Part shown: positions 49,281-62,309 of the stretch, piece by piece | Layout of the letters: the number at the start of each line of letters is the position of its first letter | Position numbering within the stretch: position 1 is the first letter of the stretch | Source: Erpobdella octoculata | Taxonomy: Eukaryota; Annelida; Clitellata; Hirudinida; Erpobdellidae | Reading direction: 5' to 3' | Assembly: GCA_963978895.1 (NCBI GenBank) | Contig: OZ022242.1 | Span: 9,530,206 to 9,594,205 of the forward strand | DNA length: 64,000 nucleotides | Position numbers and translations under genes: made by a program | The notes under the pieces: model-generated | Seen by the model: only the letters and a program-made list of their open reading frames with translations | What the model was told of the DNA's origin: nothing | The model's database searches: none

Positions 49281-49839
49281 CACTTTTTTTTAGTTGTTGT
49301 TTTTTATTAGACTGAACTTCACGTTATTATTTTCATTTCAGTTTACATAGTTTTACAAATTAATGACCAGCCAGCCATACTACTTGAGACTCTAAAGTTG
49401 AGAGATGATAGACAATTTTTTTAATCTAGCTAGCCAGTTGAATTGTGGCATTATTTAAAATTTTTCTTAAATAATTTAAAACACTGACTTCTATTGCATA
49501 ACATTGGATTGCGTTATGTTTCATTGCCTTACATTGCATTTCATTGCGTTGCGTTCCGTTTCATTGCTTAGCGCCGCATTGATTTGTGTACTTTTCCGTA
49601 GTTTCACCCAAATAACAATTTGCAATGCTAATGATATCTACTAAAAAATAGATACAGGATATATTTATTTTACCCAAATAATTTGTAGTTTATTATTTTC
49701 AAAGAAAGGTTTATAAAAAAGTATAATCAAATGTAAGTAATTAAGTTTTTTAGTGTTATTCAGATGGCCAAAACTGATGGATGTCGTCTAAAATTTTTTG
49801 AAATCCGCTCAAACATCTAGCTTTAATTTGTGTAAGTAA

Positions 49840-50140
49840 ATAAATGTACATATACACATGTAACAAGCTTATAAATGTACATGAATACTGTATGAATCTT
49901 ATAAATGTACATGAATACTGTATGAATCTTATAAATGTACATGTATATGAATCTTATAAATGTACACGTATACATGTTGGAATCTTATAAATGTACATGT
50001 ATACATGTAAAAAAGTTTTTAGTGTACATATGTACATGTAGAAATCTTATAGATGTACATGTAATGTATACATGTAGACATTTTAAAAATGTACATATGT
50101 ACATGTAGGAATCTTAAAAATGTACATATGTACATGTAGG
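49840..50140. repeat. Minisatellite of AATCTTATAAATGTACATG units (left part)
   Basis: Units of 30-37 bp, each with TTATAAATGTACATGTATAC and GAATC. The same array resumes at 51935-52040 beyond the pogo element, so the array was split by insertion. Confidence 0.88.
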
Positions 50141-50206
50141 AATTCCCCGCCTCAGATTCGTTTACGACATTGGCGTTAAATAAATTTGATTTGATTTGAT
50201 TTGATA
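50141..50206 (+). mobile_element. LINE/SINE 3' tail, (TTTGA)n-ended
   Basis: CCCCGCCTCAGATTCGTTTA is followed by GGCGTTAAATAAATTTGATT and GATTT repeats. This resembles the 3' end of a non-LTR retroposon and is inserted in the minisatellite. Confidence 0.5.
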
Positions 50207-50214
50207 TAAATGTA

Positions 50215-51929
50215 GGGGAGACTGGGGCTAGTTGTAACATTTTTCCTTTTTTTTTGATGGTGTGACTAAACTAATGAGTATTTTAATTCAAAAATTCTTT
50301 TAAATGAGAAATCATCTATTCGATAATATATTCACACACTATTTTTTCTTGAATCTATAAGTAATTTGTATTTATAGTACTTTTTGTGGAGGACGTCGCT
50401 TGTTACAACTTACCCCGTTTTTGGGGCGAGTTGTAACTCGTTTGGGGCAAGTTGTAACATCATATTAAAACAACAGGTCTTATTACAAATAATAAAAAAA
50501 TGTATTTCTTACGAACTAATGAGGTAAATACTTACTGTTTTCTTTAACAGCAATAATCATTTTATTAGTTGCAGAGAATTTACTTAGGTTAATTAAACTT
50601 TTAATCAACTCAATCATCAAGGAATTTTTTTTTAATGTTCAGAGTCTGAGTTTTCATTGAAATTTTGTTTTCTTCACTTTATCAACCTTTGTTTTTTGAG
50701 GTTTATTCGACTTTGCTTTACCTTTGCCCAATTCCGTTCTTTTGATTTTTTGGTTTAGCTTCTTGTTTCTGTTTTTTTATCATTTTCTCTTCAAATTCTT
50801 TCTCCAGGGTTTCCTTCTTTGGAGTGTCAGTCAAAACAGCTGACTTTCGCTTTCGTACAGCCATGTTTGTTTTTTTCTTGGTGGTGCTTTAGGTAGAGGT
50901 CTGATCTTTGAAGGTAAAAACCGGTAGACATATTTTGGATATCTGAAGGGTTTGGACGATCAGTAGCAACAGCACCAGCAAAATCAGAATTTTGAAAAAT
51001 GTTTGGATTCAACGGCCAAAATCCAGTTGTTCTGAAACCGCTTATAATGTTGCTCGGATTCAGAGCCAGTGGCAAACTGTCCCTGACTATTGCAGGAATG
51101 TCATAAATGGTCATAGTTTTCTCTGCATTGCTAGCCATCCAAGAAGTTTGAGCTCTGTTAACATATTTTTATAACGGACCGTACACACCTACGTCCAAAG
51201 GCTGCAATTTGTGGAAGCAATGCGGTGGAAATGACAGCATGATAATGTGGTGTTCTTTGGCCTTTTTTACTATTTCAATGTTGACATGGAAGTTATGATT
51301 ATCTAGTAAAAGAAGAACTGGAGCCTGTTCTGTTGGTTTTACTTGCTGAATGAATTGTTCAATGAATTTGACAAATTCATTTTCAGTCATCCAGCCTGAG
51401 CTGTTGCCAGCTCTAATACAATCAAGTGGGCCACTCTAGATGAACATATATATATAAAGAGAAAAACAAAAACAAACAGAGAGACGAATGAAATTAAATA
51501 AAAGCATTTAAATAAAAAAACCTATTAAAGTGCCCCAAATGTTGTTACATTTTGTTACATCTAGCCCCAGATCCATATTATTAACATTTTTATTTTTAGA
51601 AAAAAATGATTGGCTTGGGTTATGAAAAAGTACTATCATTTGGTAGTTTAATAAATGCATAATAAAAAATAATAAAAACATTTTTCAATTAGAGACCATA
51701 TGATCTTGGAATCAAATTTTACGAACTAGTATTTTTTAGGTTTTTTGGCAAAAAAGAGTACTCCTGCTGACACCGGGTCATGGAGCTTTCCCGCGCAGTA
51801 CTAATGAACTTACGTCGTAGGCCCTATCTTAAAGAGCACTTGAGTTCAAAATCAAAACAAAATTGTTTAAACCGGCTGAGTTATTAAGCTGTCACTACTT
51901 ACCCCGTTACAACAAGCCCCGGTCTCCCC
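50215..51929 (-). mobile_element. pogo-type DNA transposon, 1715 bp, internally deleted
   Basis: The ends GGGGAGACTGGGGCTAGTTG and (inverse) GGGGAGACCGGGGCTTGTTG form 24-bp TIRs that match at 22 positions, flanked by TA on both sides as in the Tc1/mariner-pogo superfamily. Subterminal GGGGCGAGTTGTAAC and GGGGCAAGTTGTAAC repeats (50418-50460), with inverse copies at 51530-51570 and 51899-51920, look like transposase binding sites. It carries only the C-terminal half of a transposase. Confidence 0.9.
50650..51435 (-). pseudogene. pogo/jerky-type transposase, C-terminal half
   Basis: From an apparent CATCTAG acceptor at 51436 the frame reads SGPLDCIRAGNSSGWMTENE, then VLLLLDNHNFHVN and SFPPHCFHKLQPLDVGVYGP. 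It is the DDE_1 core with the second Asp (LLLLDNH) and third Asp (QPLDVGV). A TAA at 51169-51171 follows GPL; the reading then continues KYVNRAQTSWMASNAEKTMT and GFRTTGFWPLNPNIFQ. Near 50870 a shift of frame restores the usual tail TDTPKKETLEKEFEEK. The first catalytic Asp and the N-terminal DNA-binding region are absent. One stop, one frameshift and a deletion make it inactive. Confidence 0.85.
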
Positions 51930-51934
51930 TACAT

Positions 51935-52040
51935 GTTCAATTTATAAATGTACATGTATACATGTAGAAATCTTAAAAATGTACATATAAACATGTAGGA
52001 ATCTTATAAATGTACATGTATGCACATGTTGAAATCAAGC
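51935..52040. repeat. Minisatellite of AATCTTATAAATGTACATG units (right part)
   Basis: Continuation of the array at 49840-50140 on the other side of the pogo element. Confidence 0.88.
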
Positions 52041-52225
52041 ATGTGTTCTAATTGGACGTTTAGTTTTTCTGTGCTTCATTATATGCTTGTAGGTGCCTTA
52101 ATGATATGCTTGACAAAATTCACCAAACTCTCTACGATCTCCTTAAATTTGAAATAACCGTATGTTGGCTGTAATCAGTGTCTACCTTTCTCCCCGTCCT
52201 CTTCTATTCTCTTTTTTTCTCTGTT

Positions 52226-52230
<5 letters not shown>

Positions 52231-52279
<49 letters not shown>
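52231..52279. repeat. (CT)n microsatellite
   Basis: About 24 CT units lie within a pyrimidine-rich stretch. Confidence 0.95.
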
Positions 52280-52282
<3 letters not shown>

Positions 52283-53924
52283 TTTCTCTCCCTAACAAAA
52301 GCAATGGTAACCATTTTGCTACCACAAGTGAATACTATTAAGCGACTTGATGCCAGTTAAGCGTTCGGAGATTTCTCCATTCAGGCGAATTGAAGACTCT
52401 ATAAAGACTTTAAAGACTTTTCGCTACACAAAGCACGACGCCATATCACTCTGAAAACCAACGATTTCTTCAATATCAGTCCTACCCGATTCTTTCTTCG
52501 TGCAAAAAACTCATTAATTTCAACTGTTGATAGAAAGATTATATACGTGATTGTGCTCACACAAATTGTACACACTTTGTCCAGAAATTGATTCCAGTCT
52601 ATTGCATAAGAAACTTTCAACATTTCTAAATTCATTATGCACAATGCAGTGTTGAGTTAATTCTTCCAGCCAGCATAAAATGAAAATAACGACTTGTCCA
52701 TGCGAAAAACCTGAAAAACTTGCAACAATATGTCTTGAAGTGTGAATATGTCATGTTGACAAACACTTTGCCGGCACCTTCAGCATCCTGCCGATCTGTC
52801 AATGACAATGTCATGACGTGATTGTTGCTACACCGACGAGTGATTTTAGTGAGATGCATGACGCAGTAGAAACTGCAAATTACTGTTTTTTTTCATGAAC
52901 TCACACCGATAATTATAAAACACCATTTCTGCAACGTGTTTTCAAATAAAATTAAATAAACCAAAATAATTTTTTTAACTATTAATCAATTAATTGAACG
53001 AATTTTTAATAAACATATAAATTTTTACACAATATTAGTAAACAAAATTATCTATACTTTTGAAGTCTTAATAAAAATAAATTTTATGTTTAAAATTTTA
53101 TTTTATTCTATGGACATAGCTCTAAAATAGCATTTATTCGGGTGACAGAACGAGCAACTGCCCTAACTTGTTCACCATTGCATTAAGTTGTATAGCATTT
53201 CATTTTATTGCAATGCACCGCAGTTTATGTGATCAAGCAGAACACAAAACATGTGGTCACAGTTTAATTGAATGACGCAATTCGACTCTCGTCATCTATA
53301 TCATACGTCGTACCAGAATTCTCTTCTTTGTTTTCGATTAAAGTCTAAAATTAACACGAGGAAAAAAATATAAAATTCCCTTAAGCATGATATTTTTTCT
53401 TTTTTCGTTTGCTCTTAATGTTCTAAACGGTTTTAAATGCTCTTAATGCGAGTTTGTTTTGAAAGCAACAATTCCTTTTGCTGATAAAATACTTTTTAAT
53501 ACTTATAGATGTTTTTCAATTTGTATTAAAACTAAAATCAAATAAAAATTTTTATTTGTTCATCCGTAGTCAAATGTTTTCTATTTTAAAGTGAACAAAT
53601 GAAAATATTCTTGTGGGAAATCATTGCAACATGTTTATGTTTTTATGTAATTTTTATCGAGGCTCTTTTCAGTTTGTACACAAAACTGCTCGCCGTTGAA
53701 ATAAACTTGCAAATGTCAGGTACTAAAATTAGAATATTGATTCGATTTTCTTGTAAACTTTAAGTCCTTAAGCCCTTCATCTGATGATGATAACGATAAT
53801 ATAACTTTGCTAGATGACCCTTTACAATTTCACTTTCATTTTTTATATCAGTTGTATTTTACAGCATAAATTAATTATGAGGTGCAACCGTTTTAAACGT
53901 TTTCCAATCCAATCAGGATGCTTG

Positions 53925-53992
53925 AAAGGATGACATTCGGATTCGAACCACCACACTACCGACTATCGACAAACGCTTCGACGTCTATTCAC
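53925..53992 (-). repeat. tRNA-like sequence, probable SINE relic
   Basis: On the minus strand, GTGGTGGTTCGAATCCG gives a perfect Pol III box B (53939-53949). No matching box A or closing acceptor stem is seen. Confidence 0.45.
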
Positions 53993-55019
53993 TATATATT
54001 TATATATATTTATCAAATTCCTTATATAAATTACTTTGTAAAGCAGAACTAAGTTAATAAAAAAAAATTTGATTTTTTTTTGAATAACCAATTACTTATT
54101 TGTTCATTTTATTATAAAAATGTCAATATAATAATAATATAATAATAATATGAAATTCTGTGCTACCTGAAACAAACGTCATGACATGTGCACTAAATTT
54201 TTATGCCCGACGAAAACGTTTAAACTTTTAAAGTTTTAAAGTTTTCAGTTTTGCCTTTTTTATGCAACTAATTACTTTTAACAAAATTGACGTTCAAAAA
54301 CTTTAACTCATAAGTTTTCAAATCTTCTCATTTTTACGGACGAACATTTTTTTTTTAAACATGATGGACCGTTTGTAAGTTTGTTGTTTTATAATTTGTA
54401 GGTTTTTTCGATTTTCTTCAAAAACTAAAACAGTTAAACACAAATTATTTTTAAACAAAGTAAATAAACATTAAAAAATGTTTTTAAAAAATAATAAAAC
54501 AAAACCCATTATCTTTTAAGTCTTTCCATTTAATTAGACACTTTTGGCTCAGACATTTCAGCATCCATACTCATCACCTGAACTCAATAACAAACACATA
54601 ATGCTTTCATTGAAAACTTCTCAGACTGTGCGTGAAAGTGAAAAAGTAGTCTCATACGAATTGAGGTCAGTAGGTCAGTCTGGAGTCAGCATGTCTTTTC
54701 TTGGTGTCAAGGTCATTTTTTGCACGCGGGACAAGAAGACACGCCAGATTTTTTCCAGTTTACTTTTTATAGATATAGGAAAATTATGTCAAAGAAGAAC
54801 AATTTGAGTTGATTTTATTTTTTCATTCTTATTCTTGATTTGTTGTTTTTTTTTCTTCAAACATTTAATTTTAAATTAAATTAGAAACAAAAATTAATTA
54901 CGTTTACGTGATAGAGCTTTTAAAATGTCAGCACTACTTAGATGTTTTCATACGCGAATAAACACTAATAAAAAAAACTCCAAAGAGCAAGAAAAAATGC
55001 AATTATGTGAGTAAATAAA

Positions 55020-55520
55020 TAATACAAATGGGTTTGTAATGGTTTGGAATGGTCTGGGATTATCCGCCTCTTTCATGGGACGCACCGACTTCAAGTTATG
55101 TACGCGGTCGTTTTATGGTGCAGTTTAATGGGACCATCTGCTTATGGGCGCGCCGTGTAAGGAGTTTCTTTTATATAGGCGTAGTAGAGTAGTTGGTTTG
55201 CATGTAGATGGCGATGTTGAATAATTTTCATTGGTGACCTGCCGCTTCAATTAACATTTGGGAGTTGATTCACTGGAAAATTTTCCGATGCCTCTGCAGA
55301 ATTCATTTATTTCTGGACATCAAAAAGTACATCAATGGTGAAGTAGTGTAATGTGTTGTAATACTGTTACCTGTACTAGTTTGATTTGTAAGTTTTATAT
55401 TGTAACTGTTTATCTTTTTTATTTTCACTTGTTTTGCTGCACTCTTTCTGCATCAAAAGAGTCACGTGGCTGTTGTCCAGACGTCACGTGATTGTTAACA
55501 TTAAAGTAGAATTTGCAATT
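55020..55520. other. GC-richer block with repeated CACGTG sites
   Basis: Composition stands out from the AT-rich surroundings, with GGGACGCACCGACTTC, GGGCGCGCCGTGTAAGG and two direct TCACGTG sites 20 bp apart (55462 and 55484, the second in ACGTCACGTGA). It may be a regulatory region or the remains of an unrecognised element. No coding frame is recognised. Confidence 0.3.
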
Positions 55521-55589
55521 AGAAAATTTAAAGTTTCTTGAGTTCCGCTATATAGTGTAAATTCCATTAAATTGCGTGAAAATTATTGA

Positions 55590-55770
55590 ATAGCGTGGAC
55601 ATTTAAACAGCATTAACTCTATTAAATAACCTAATTCACTTTAATTATTGTGAAATCTATTAAATAACTTAAGTCACTTTAATTATTGTAAAATATATTA
55701 AATATTGTGAAATATATTAAATATCGTAAATTCTATTAAATAACGTAAAATCTATTAAACATCACGCGAA
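55590..55770. repeat. Minisatellite of CTATTAAATAACxTAAxTC units
   Basis: Imperfect 19-40-bp units with TCTATTAAATAAC, TTCACTTTAATTATTGTGAA and variants. Confidence 0.75.
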
Positions 55771-57787
55771 ACTTCAAAGCGCTAGAAATTTCTTTCTTCT
55801 GACATTATGTTAGCTAAAAGCCCAATTAAACTAAAAAAAATGGCTAGAACACAAACTTTAGAAACTTTTCCATTTTGATCATCAGCGAAGCGAAAACGAA
55901 GTTTATATTAAAGGCATCCGTCTAGGAGACATCAAGTAGTCCAGCTGCTTCGAATACAACCACAATATGTCTCCGGTTTCGCATCGCAAGTTTTACTCTC
56001 TCGTAGGAAATCTTGATAGAAGTTTTGCTAAAAATAATTTCTGAGGACAAATTGGAGCTCACCAAACAAGCCGTTTGTCAGTTTTCGTGTTTCAAATTTT
56101 TTCAGCAAAACAATTTTGGGAAAACATTTTTTAAACTAATATTTTACTGAAAAAAGCATCTGTGGATGATCAAAACTTTTGCTATTGCTGTTTCCATGCC
56201 AACGGAAATGCTATAGGGCTTTTCAAGGTCAGAATTAATCGAATAAAAATTTGTCGTGAATAAAAAAAACAGGCTGTAGTTAAATAAAATTTAAACTTTT
56301 CTAATGTACAAAAATTAAAATACCAAATATATAATACAAACATTATAACTATAAAATTATGATAAACAATTAAACAGTCAGTATTATAATAGTGTTATAT
56401 ACCTCGAGCCACCAAGTTATAAAATGTTTGTCATAAAACCTCCACTGTCACATGTCACACCACGCTGCAGCACTGGGTCAGTGTGAGCCAATTAATGCAA
56501 CTACTTTTTTTACTTTAATACAGTAACACCGTTAGATAAATTTTACTGTTTTAAAAAGTTATAATTTTCAGCCAAATTATTTTTTTTTAATTGGGAAATT
56601 TTGTAAACTCGTGCGCCCACAATGCAAATCCTAGCAAAACTAGCAAAACTATCTGAAATAGAAATACACAAATACTGCTATACATTATGTTATTACAATG
56701 TTATTTTCAGAAAATCAAAGAATGATATACATTTAGTGGCACGTTAATATTAACACACAAATAATGATGTTCTGTTAATTGTTAATGGTGTACAAATAAT
56801 TACATACAAACAAGTAAATCAATTTATTATTCATGAAAATTAAATCTCCAACTAAAATAATTATAAGTAATATTAAATGTAAGTTGTCACAACGGGGCTG
56901 CTCGGGGGGAGGGGAAGGGGAGACCTAATTTGGACACGTCTGGTTCTTTTTCGACGTTCCACTCTGCAGGTGCGAGCTGTCTTGACTGATACGTCACGTG
57001 GTGATGGAAAATTCGAAGAAAAAAAATATTTAAAATTACAAAACAAAAATAAAATAAAATAAATATATGCATCTGGAGAAAGAATATTTTTATATCTTCA
57101 GAAAGAAACTGCTAATTATTTGCAAATAAGAGATTAATGGTTTCCTCGTTTGACTCAGCTATTTATTAGCAAACGCCAGATCGTTCCGGGATCTGTGCGA
57201 TAACGAGAGAAGAAAAGAACTATTGATGCTCATAATTTTACGAGATTTGATATCGTATTTCAGTGCAAAATCGTCGAAAGCTTATTTAAGTTTGTATTTT
57301 CTATTATTTTCCTTTTCCAGGTCACAAACTTCAAAACCAAAACTATTACTGTGTCTCTTTCAATGTTCTGGATGAACAATCACTATTCATCAAAACACAC
57401 AGTCAGTTGATTTTGGTAATTTTACAGTAGCCTTGTTTTTCATAGGTGAACTTGGTTCAGAAATTAGACTGTTTAGAATATATATAATTGCAAATGATAT
57501 TTTTCCATGAGCTGAAAAAATAATAATTAAATGCTCATTATTTGCGTCGAGAAAGAAGTTTAATCTGTGACAAGATCAAAAACCATTGGACAAATTGGAA
57601 GATCAGTGGTGACTACGGCAAGAAAACGGATAGCAGAAATATTAGAAAAAAGTTCTTTTAAGCAAAGTTCAAAAAGTTTTATGTTAGAATTAATTGAAAT
57701 TAACAACGAAATATTGTTTGGTCAAATTCTGGCTTGTATTTTTAAAAAACGTATATGACCTTTTAGACTTAAATTGCCTGCTCCCCT

Positions 57788-58101
57788 AAGTGGCGTAGCT
57801 AGGTTTTTTTGCGACCGGGGCAAAGTCTAATGTATGCGCCCCTACAACAACCCATCTGTTTTTAACTTTGCTTCCAAAAATTCTGATGACCGGGGGGTAA
57901 GGTAGTTGGAGCCACTTTTCAAAAAAAAAATCGAAACCCTCGTTTTATTTTATTTTTTCCAAAAAACCTGGTGACCGGGAGAAAAATGGTTGTCGGAGCA
58001 CTTCAAATAAAGAAAAAAAACTGAAAGTATAGTCGTTTTTTCTGGCGGACCCCTATTCCCTGACGGAGCAACTTGCCCCATAGCCCCTGGCTACGCCTCT
58101 G
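57788..58101. mobile_element. hAT-type MITE, 314 bp
   Basis: The left end AAGTGGCGTAGCTAGG and right end (inverse) CAGAGGCGTAGCCAGG are flanked by 8-mers GCTCCCCT (57780) and GCTCACCT (58102), matching at seven positions. The interior has two GATGACCGGGGG/GGTGACCGGGAG repeats and no coding capacity. Ends match the fragment at 11304. Confidence 0.8.
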
Positions 58102-58654
<553 letters not shown>

Positions 58655-59045
58655 GGGGGTCAAAACAATTGAAAGTTGTAATTTCATTTATGGTACCCTT
58701 TCAAATTGTGACAGTACCTTACTTAATTTATACTGTACAATATTCATTTGATTGGTTGAGGTTTAAAGATTGGTCAGAGCTGTTGAATTTTAAAAAATTT
58801 CGTCAAAAATACAGTTTTTGTAACGTAAAAAAAATAAAATTATCAGATTAAGTAACCAACAATATTGAAAATATTAAGAGATTCGAAAGTGTATTAATTT
58901 ACTAATTGCCAGATCAGTTATTAACTTCAAAAGTTTCATTAAAGAACATTAACAATTAGTAAAAAAAAGTATTTTTCTGGTTTCGGTACTAATATTATTA
59001 TTAAGCAACTGACAGTATGCGGTGTTGAAAAGTTTCACGATTTGT

Positions 59046-59355
59046 TTAAAGTTTATTGTTAGAGTTCAGTTCATTCAGCAGCAAAAATTTCTTAGCTTCA
59101 GGAAACTTGGTTTTGTGATCTGAGCTGACTTGCAGCAAGTAATGCTTTTGTTCTTTATATTTTGTGAAGGATGAATTGAAATCTTGAATCAGTTTGACTC
59201 CTCGTTGTGCAGCATCATTTACCACTCCCAGTCTCTTAGCACACTGCTTGACATTTTGAAATTCGTTATCTTGTTCCCACTGATCTAGTTCTACTTCTGT
59301 TAAAAACGTGGTTGACAATTCAAGTATTTCAAAGAAGTCCGTGGTATTGACTGAT
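59046..59355 (-). pseudogene. C-terminal fragment of an uncharacterised repeat-associated protein
   Basis: The frame reads NTTDFFEILELSTTFLTEVE, then AKRLGVVNDAAQRGVKLIQD and KYKEQKHYLLQVSSDHKTKF before a stop. The AxRGVxLIQxFN ... EQKxYLLQVxxxH pattern recalls the C-terminus of a multicopy invertebrate protein often found in repeat contexts. I cannot name it with certainty. Coding-like composition is clear (few A/T runs). Upstream of 59355 the frame closes at TGA unless CTGAG is an acceptor. It may be a last exon or a relic. Confidence 0.45.
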
Positions 59356-59359
59356 ACTG

Positions 59360-60872
59360 CTCAGAAAGTTTTAAAAACGTTTATATGTCTGTTCAATGTC
59401 AGTGTTAATGGTAAAATTCTACAATATTCGGGCTCTATCCACAACTTATTAGCTAGGAAACACATACGAACACTTTTATAAATCAAATACTGATAAATAA
59501 TTGTTTATGATTTGGATACAAATTAGAAACTTTTTGACTGACATAAGTCGTTTGAGTGCTCATTACTGTCAACCCAGTTTCTTGACGTTCGACCAACGTT
59601 TCTCTTCCCATGCAACTATGACGAAAATTACAGACTTCAAAACAAGCAGAGCATTGAATGAAAACCTTCTATTGTTTTGTTCTATCGTTAAGGTTTTGTT
59701 GAATTAGGTTTAAAATTTTAGTTATTTTAAAAAAAATTGCGTCGTACGATTTTTCCTTCAAAACTATTTGAAAGTCTCGAAGAAAAAGCAGCTGGCATAT
59801 CCCAGAAACCCTACGTTAGTAGGCCTAGTTAAGAATCACTGCAGTTCTTCATATCAGAGATTTTTATGGCTCAATAAAAAATATTAATTTTAACAAAGTT
59901 TATTAGTTCATAATTACTTTTGTTAGTTAATTAAATATTTTTATTGTTTAAATAACAAATACAATTATTTTTTTCTGTTCAACACTTTTTTAAATATTTT
60001 TAAATTCATTTTTCAATGAAATCACATACATTTATTAGGTTTAGAATTTTTATTTTCATTCCGAATTGATTTATGAACGCACTGCAAAAATGTATTAAAA
60101 TATTACTCTTGATCTTTGCTTGCGTTATACAAAATAAAAACAATAATTTGAAATAAAATGTTCTACATCGTAAGTATCTATTATAAATCTTTTTTGTAGA
60201 TACATTCAATTATTTTATATTTAGAAAAAAACAATTATTTGTAGTATAAAATTAAACTAATTTCATGAAAATGTGGAATAAAATTATGAAACCTCACCTC
60301 GTTTAATTTTTTATTGTCTCAGATGTCATATACATAAACTAAAAATGTTTAAAAATGATTTAGTTGGCTTAAAATGAAGAAAATTGAAAATAATGATAAT
60401 TAGTTAGGTGGTAGTCCATATTTTAGTCGTATGAAACAGCTGTACACACTTCTTTTATAGGCGCGTCAAGTGCTCAACGGGTATTCAACATCATTGTCAT
60501 CACTACCACCATTATCGTCACCATCATAGGTGCTAATAAAATCACCACCAGGATCATCGTCATCATGACTGCTGGCGTAAAAATCTTCACCCCCATAAAA
60601 AAAATTTCTTAAAATTTTAAATGAATGATTTAAAAGTTAACATCGAGTTTGTAGTAAATTAAGTTAAATTTCGATAGCATTTCAAATAAAACTTATCTTC
60701 ATTCAATTATAATATTGCGTTAGATTTAAACTAGAGTTGAGGTCATTGCAGTTTAATGATTCAAGTAGACTATTAGATTATTAGATTACGTCAAATATGA
60801 CAGATTTTTTATATAACATTATATATGATTTTGCGATTGAACGCCACCTAACTGCGTTACGCTGAAGTTATA
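59360..60872. other. AT-rich intergenic region, no gene supported
   Basis: Contains only a short ATC/CACCAT-type simple repeat at 60485-60570. Open frames at 59501-59707 and 60006-60209 have no motif. Confidence 0.55.
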
Positions 60873-61293
60873 ACATACATACATACATACATACATACAA
60901 ACATAAATACATACATACATACATACATACATACATACATACATACATACATACATACATACATACATACATACATACATACATACATACATACATACAT
61001 ACATACATACATACATACATACATACATACATACATACATACATACATACATACATACATACATACATACATACATACATACATACATACATACATACAT
61101 ACATACATACATACATACATACATACATACATACATACATACATACATACATACATACATACATACATACATACATACATACATACATACATACATACAT
61201 ACATACATACATACATACATACATACATACATACATACATACATACATACATACATACATACATACATACATACATACATACAGACAGACAGA
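60873..61293. repeat. (ATAC)n microsatellite, about 100 units
   Basis: Pure ATAC/CATA except for an ACAAACATAAATAC interruption near 60896-60910 and a (CAGA)3 end at 61282. The long MYVC-repeat frames on the minus strand arise from it and are not genes. Confidence 0.98.
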
Positions 61294-61299
61294 AATCAA

Positions 61300-61920
61300 A
61301 AATCGGAAATTTTTGTAATTAGATAGCTGATTTTATAAATGACGCGTGGAAAGTGTTACGCGAGTTTTCGAACATTTGATGCGAGTTAAACTTAAAACGA
61401 TTGTTGTTTGAGTTTCAATAAAACTTTGAAAAAGACGAAAACTGAGTTCAATAAATTTCACTAGCTAATTAATTTAACAGTTTCAGCTGTTGTAAACAGA
61501 GCGCGGTCATGAGTGATGTTAGATATATTTAACATTTTGTATTTATTTATCTTTTATTGTTATTCCAAAAATTGAAGGTCAACAGTACAAACCGACATGA
61601 CGCAATAAATATGATGAAAACATGAAAAGAAAATAATTGAGAAATAATTTTATCGCTTTTAGTACCAATCAACAAATTCCTTCGTCGTAGTGGCTTGGCT
61701 TTTGCTCATAAAAATTCTTCACGGTGGGATGAGAACACCGGACGTTAATGGTCCTAAGTATTAGCTAAGTAACAAATCGTCCTCCAGACATGATCCTTAA
61801 TTCGATACTCTGTTGATGTATATAAAGTATTAATTATACTAAGCCTCTTATACCACACCATGTCATTTCATATCCTTTCGCTTGCTCTTTCAACGTGCGT
61901 ACTGTGCTCACTGAAGCTTC
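61300..61920. other. Non-coding gap with tRNA-like patch
   Basis: On the minus strand around 61715-61790, TTAGCTAATACTTAGGACCA and CCGGTGTTCTCATCCCACC have a tRNA-like layout with a weak box B. It is a probable SINE relic. Nothing else is supported. Confidence 0.4.
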
Positions 61921-61924
61921 AAAC

Positions 61925-62140
61925 AATCACACAGACCCACACAACCACACAGACCCACACAACCACACAGATACACACACACAACCACACAACCACACAG
62001 ACCCACACAACCACACAGACCCACACAACCACACAGACCCACACAACCACACAGACCCACACAACCACACAGACCCACACAACCACACAGACTCACACAA
62101 CCACACAGATACACACACACAACCACACAGACACACACAG
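61925..62140. repeat. Minisatellite, 18-bp ACACAACCACACAGACCC unit
   Basis: About 11 copies, with two ACACAGATACACACACACA variants symmetrically placed near each end. Confidence 0.93.
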
Positions 62141-62244
62141 GAAAAAAAAAAGTTCTGGCGTCTGAACTGACCCATCTACTCACTCCCACTCCTTTAAATT
62201 TTCCATTGACTGCTTTTGTTCACAGAATCATGTTTTTAACTCGA

Positions 62245-62245
<1 letters not shown>

Positions 62246-62302
<57 letters not shown>

Positions 62303-62303
62303 T
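62246..62303. repeat. (AAT)n microsatellite
   Basis: About 19 AAT units. Confidence 0.96.
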
Positions 62304-62309
62304 TTTATA

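Larger units (their letters stand above)
52290..57780. other. AT-rich intergenic region, no gene supported
   Basis: Short open frames at 52399-52859 (-) and 54544-54807 (+) have no motif. Notable contents are the tRNA-like relic at 53925, the GC-richer block at 55020-55520 and the small tandem array after it. The rest is plain AT-rich DNA. Confidence 0.55.

Noticed and set aside
60819..61299. Three long minus-strand frames of repeating MYVC
   Set aside because: They are translations of the ATAC array in all frames; no composition or start context supports a protein.
61860..62189. THTTTQ- and CGCVGL-repeat frames
   Set aside because: All derive from the 18-bp ACACAACCACACAGACCC minisatellite, on both strands.
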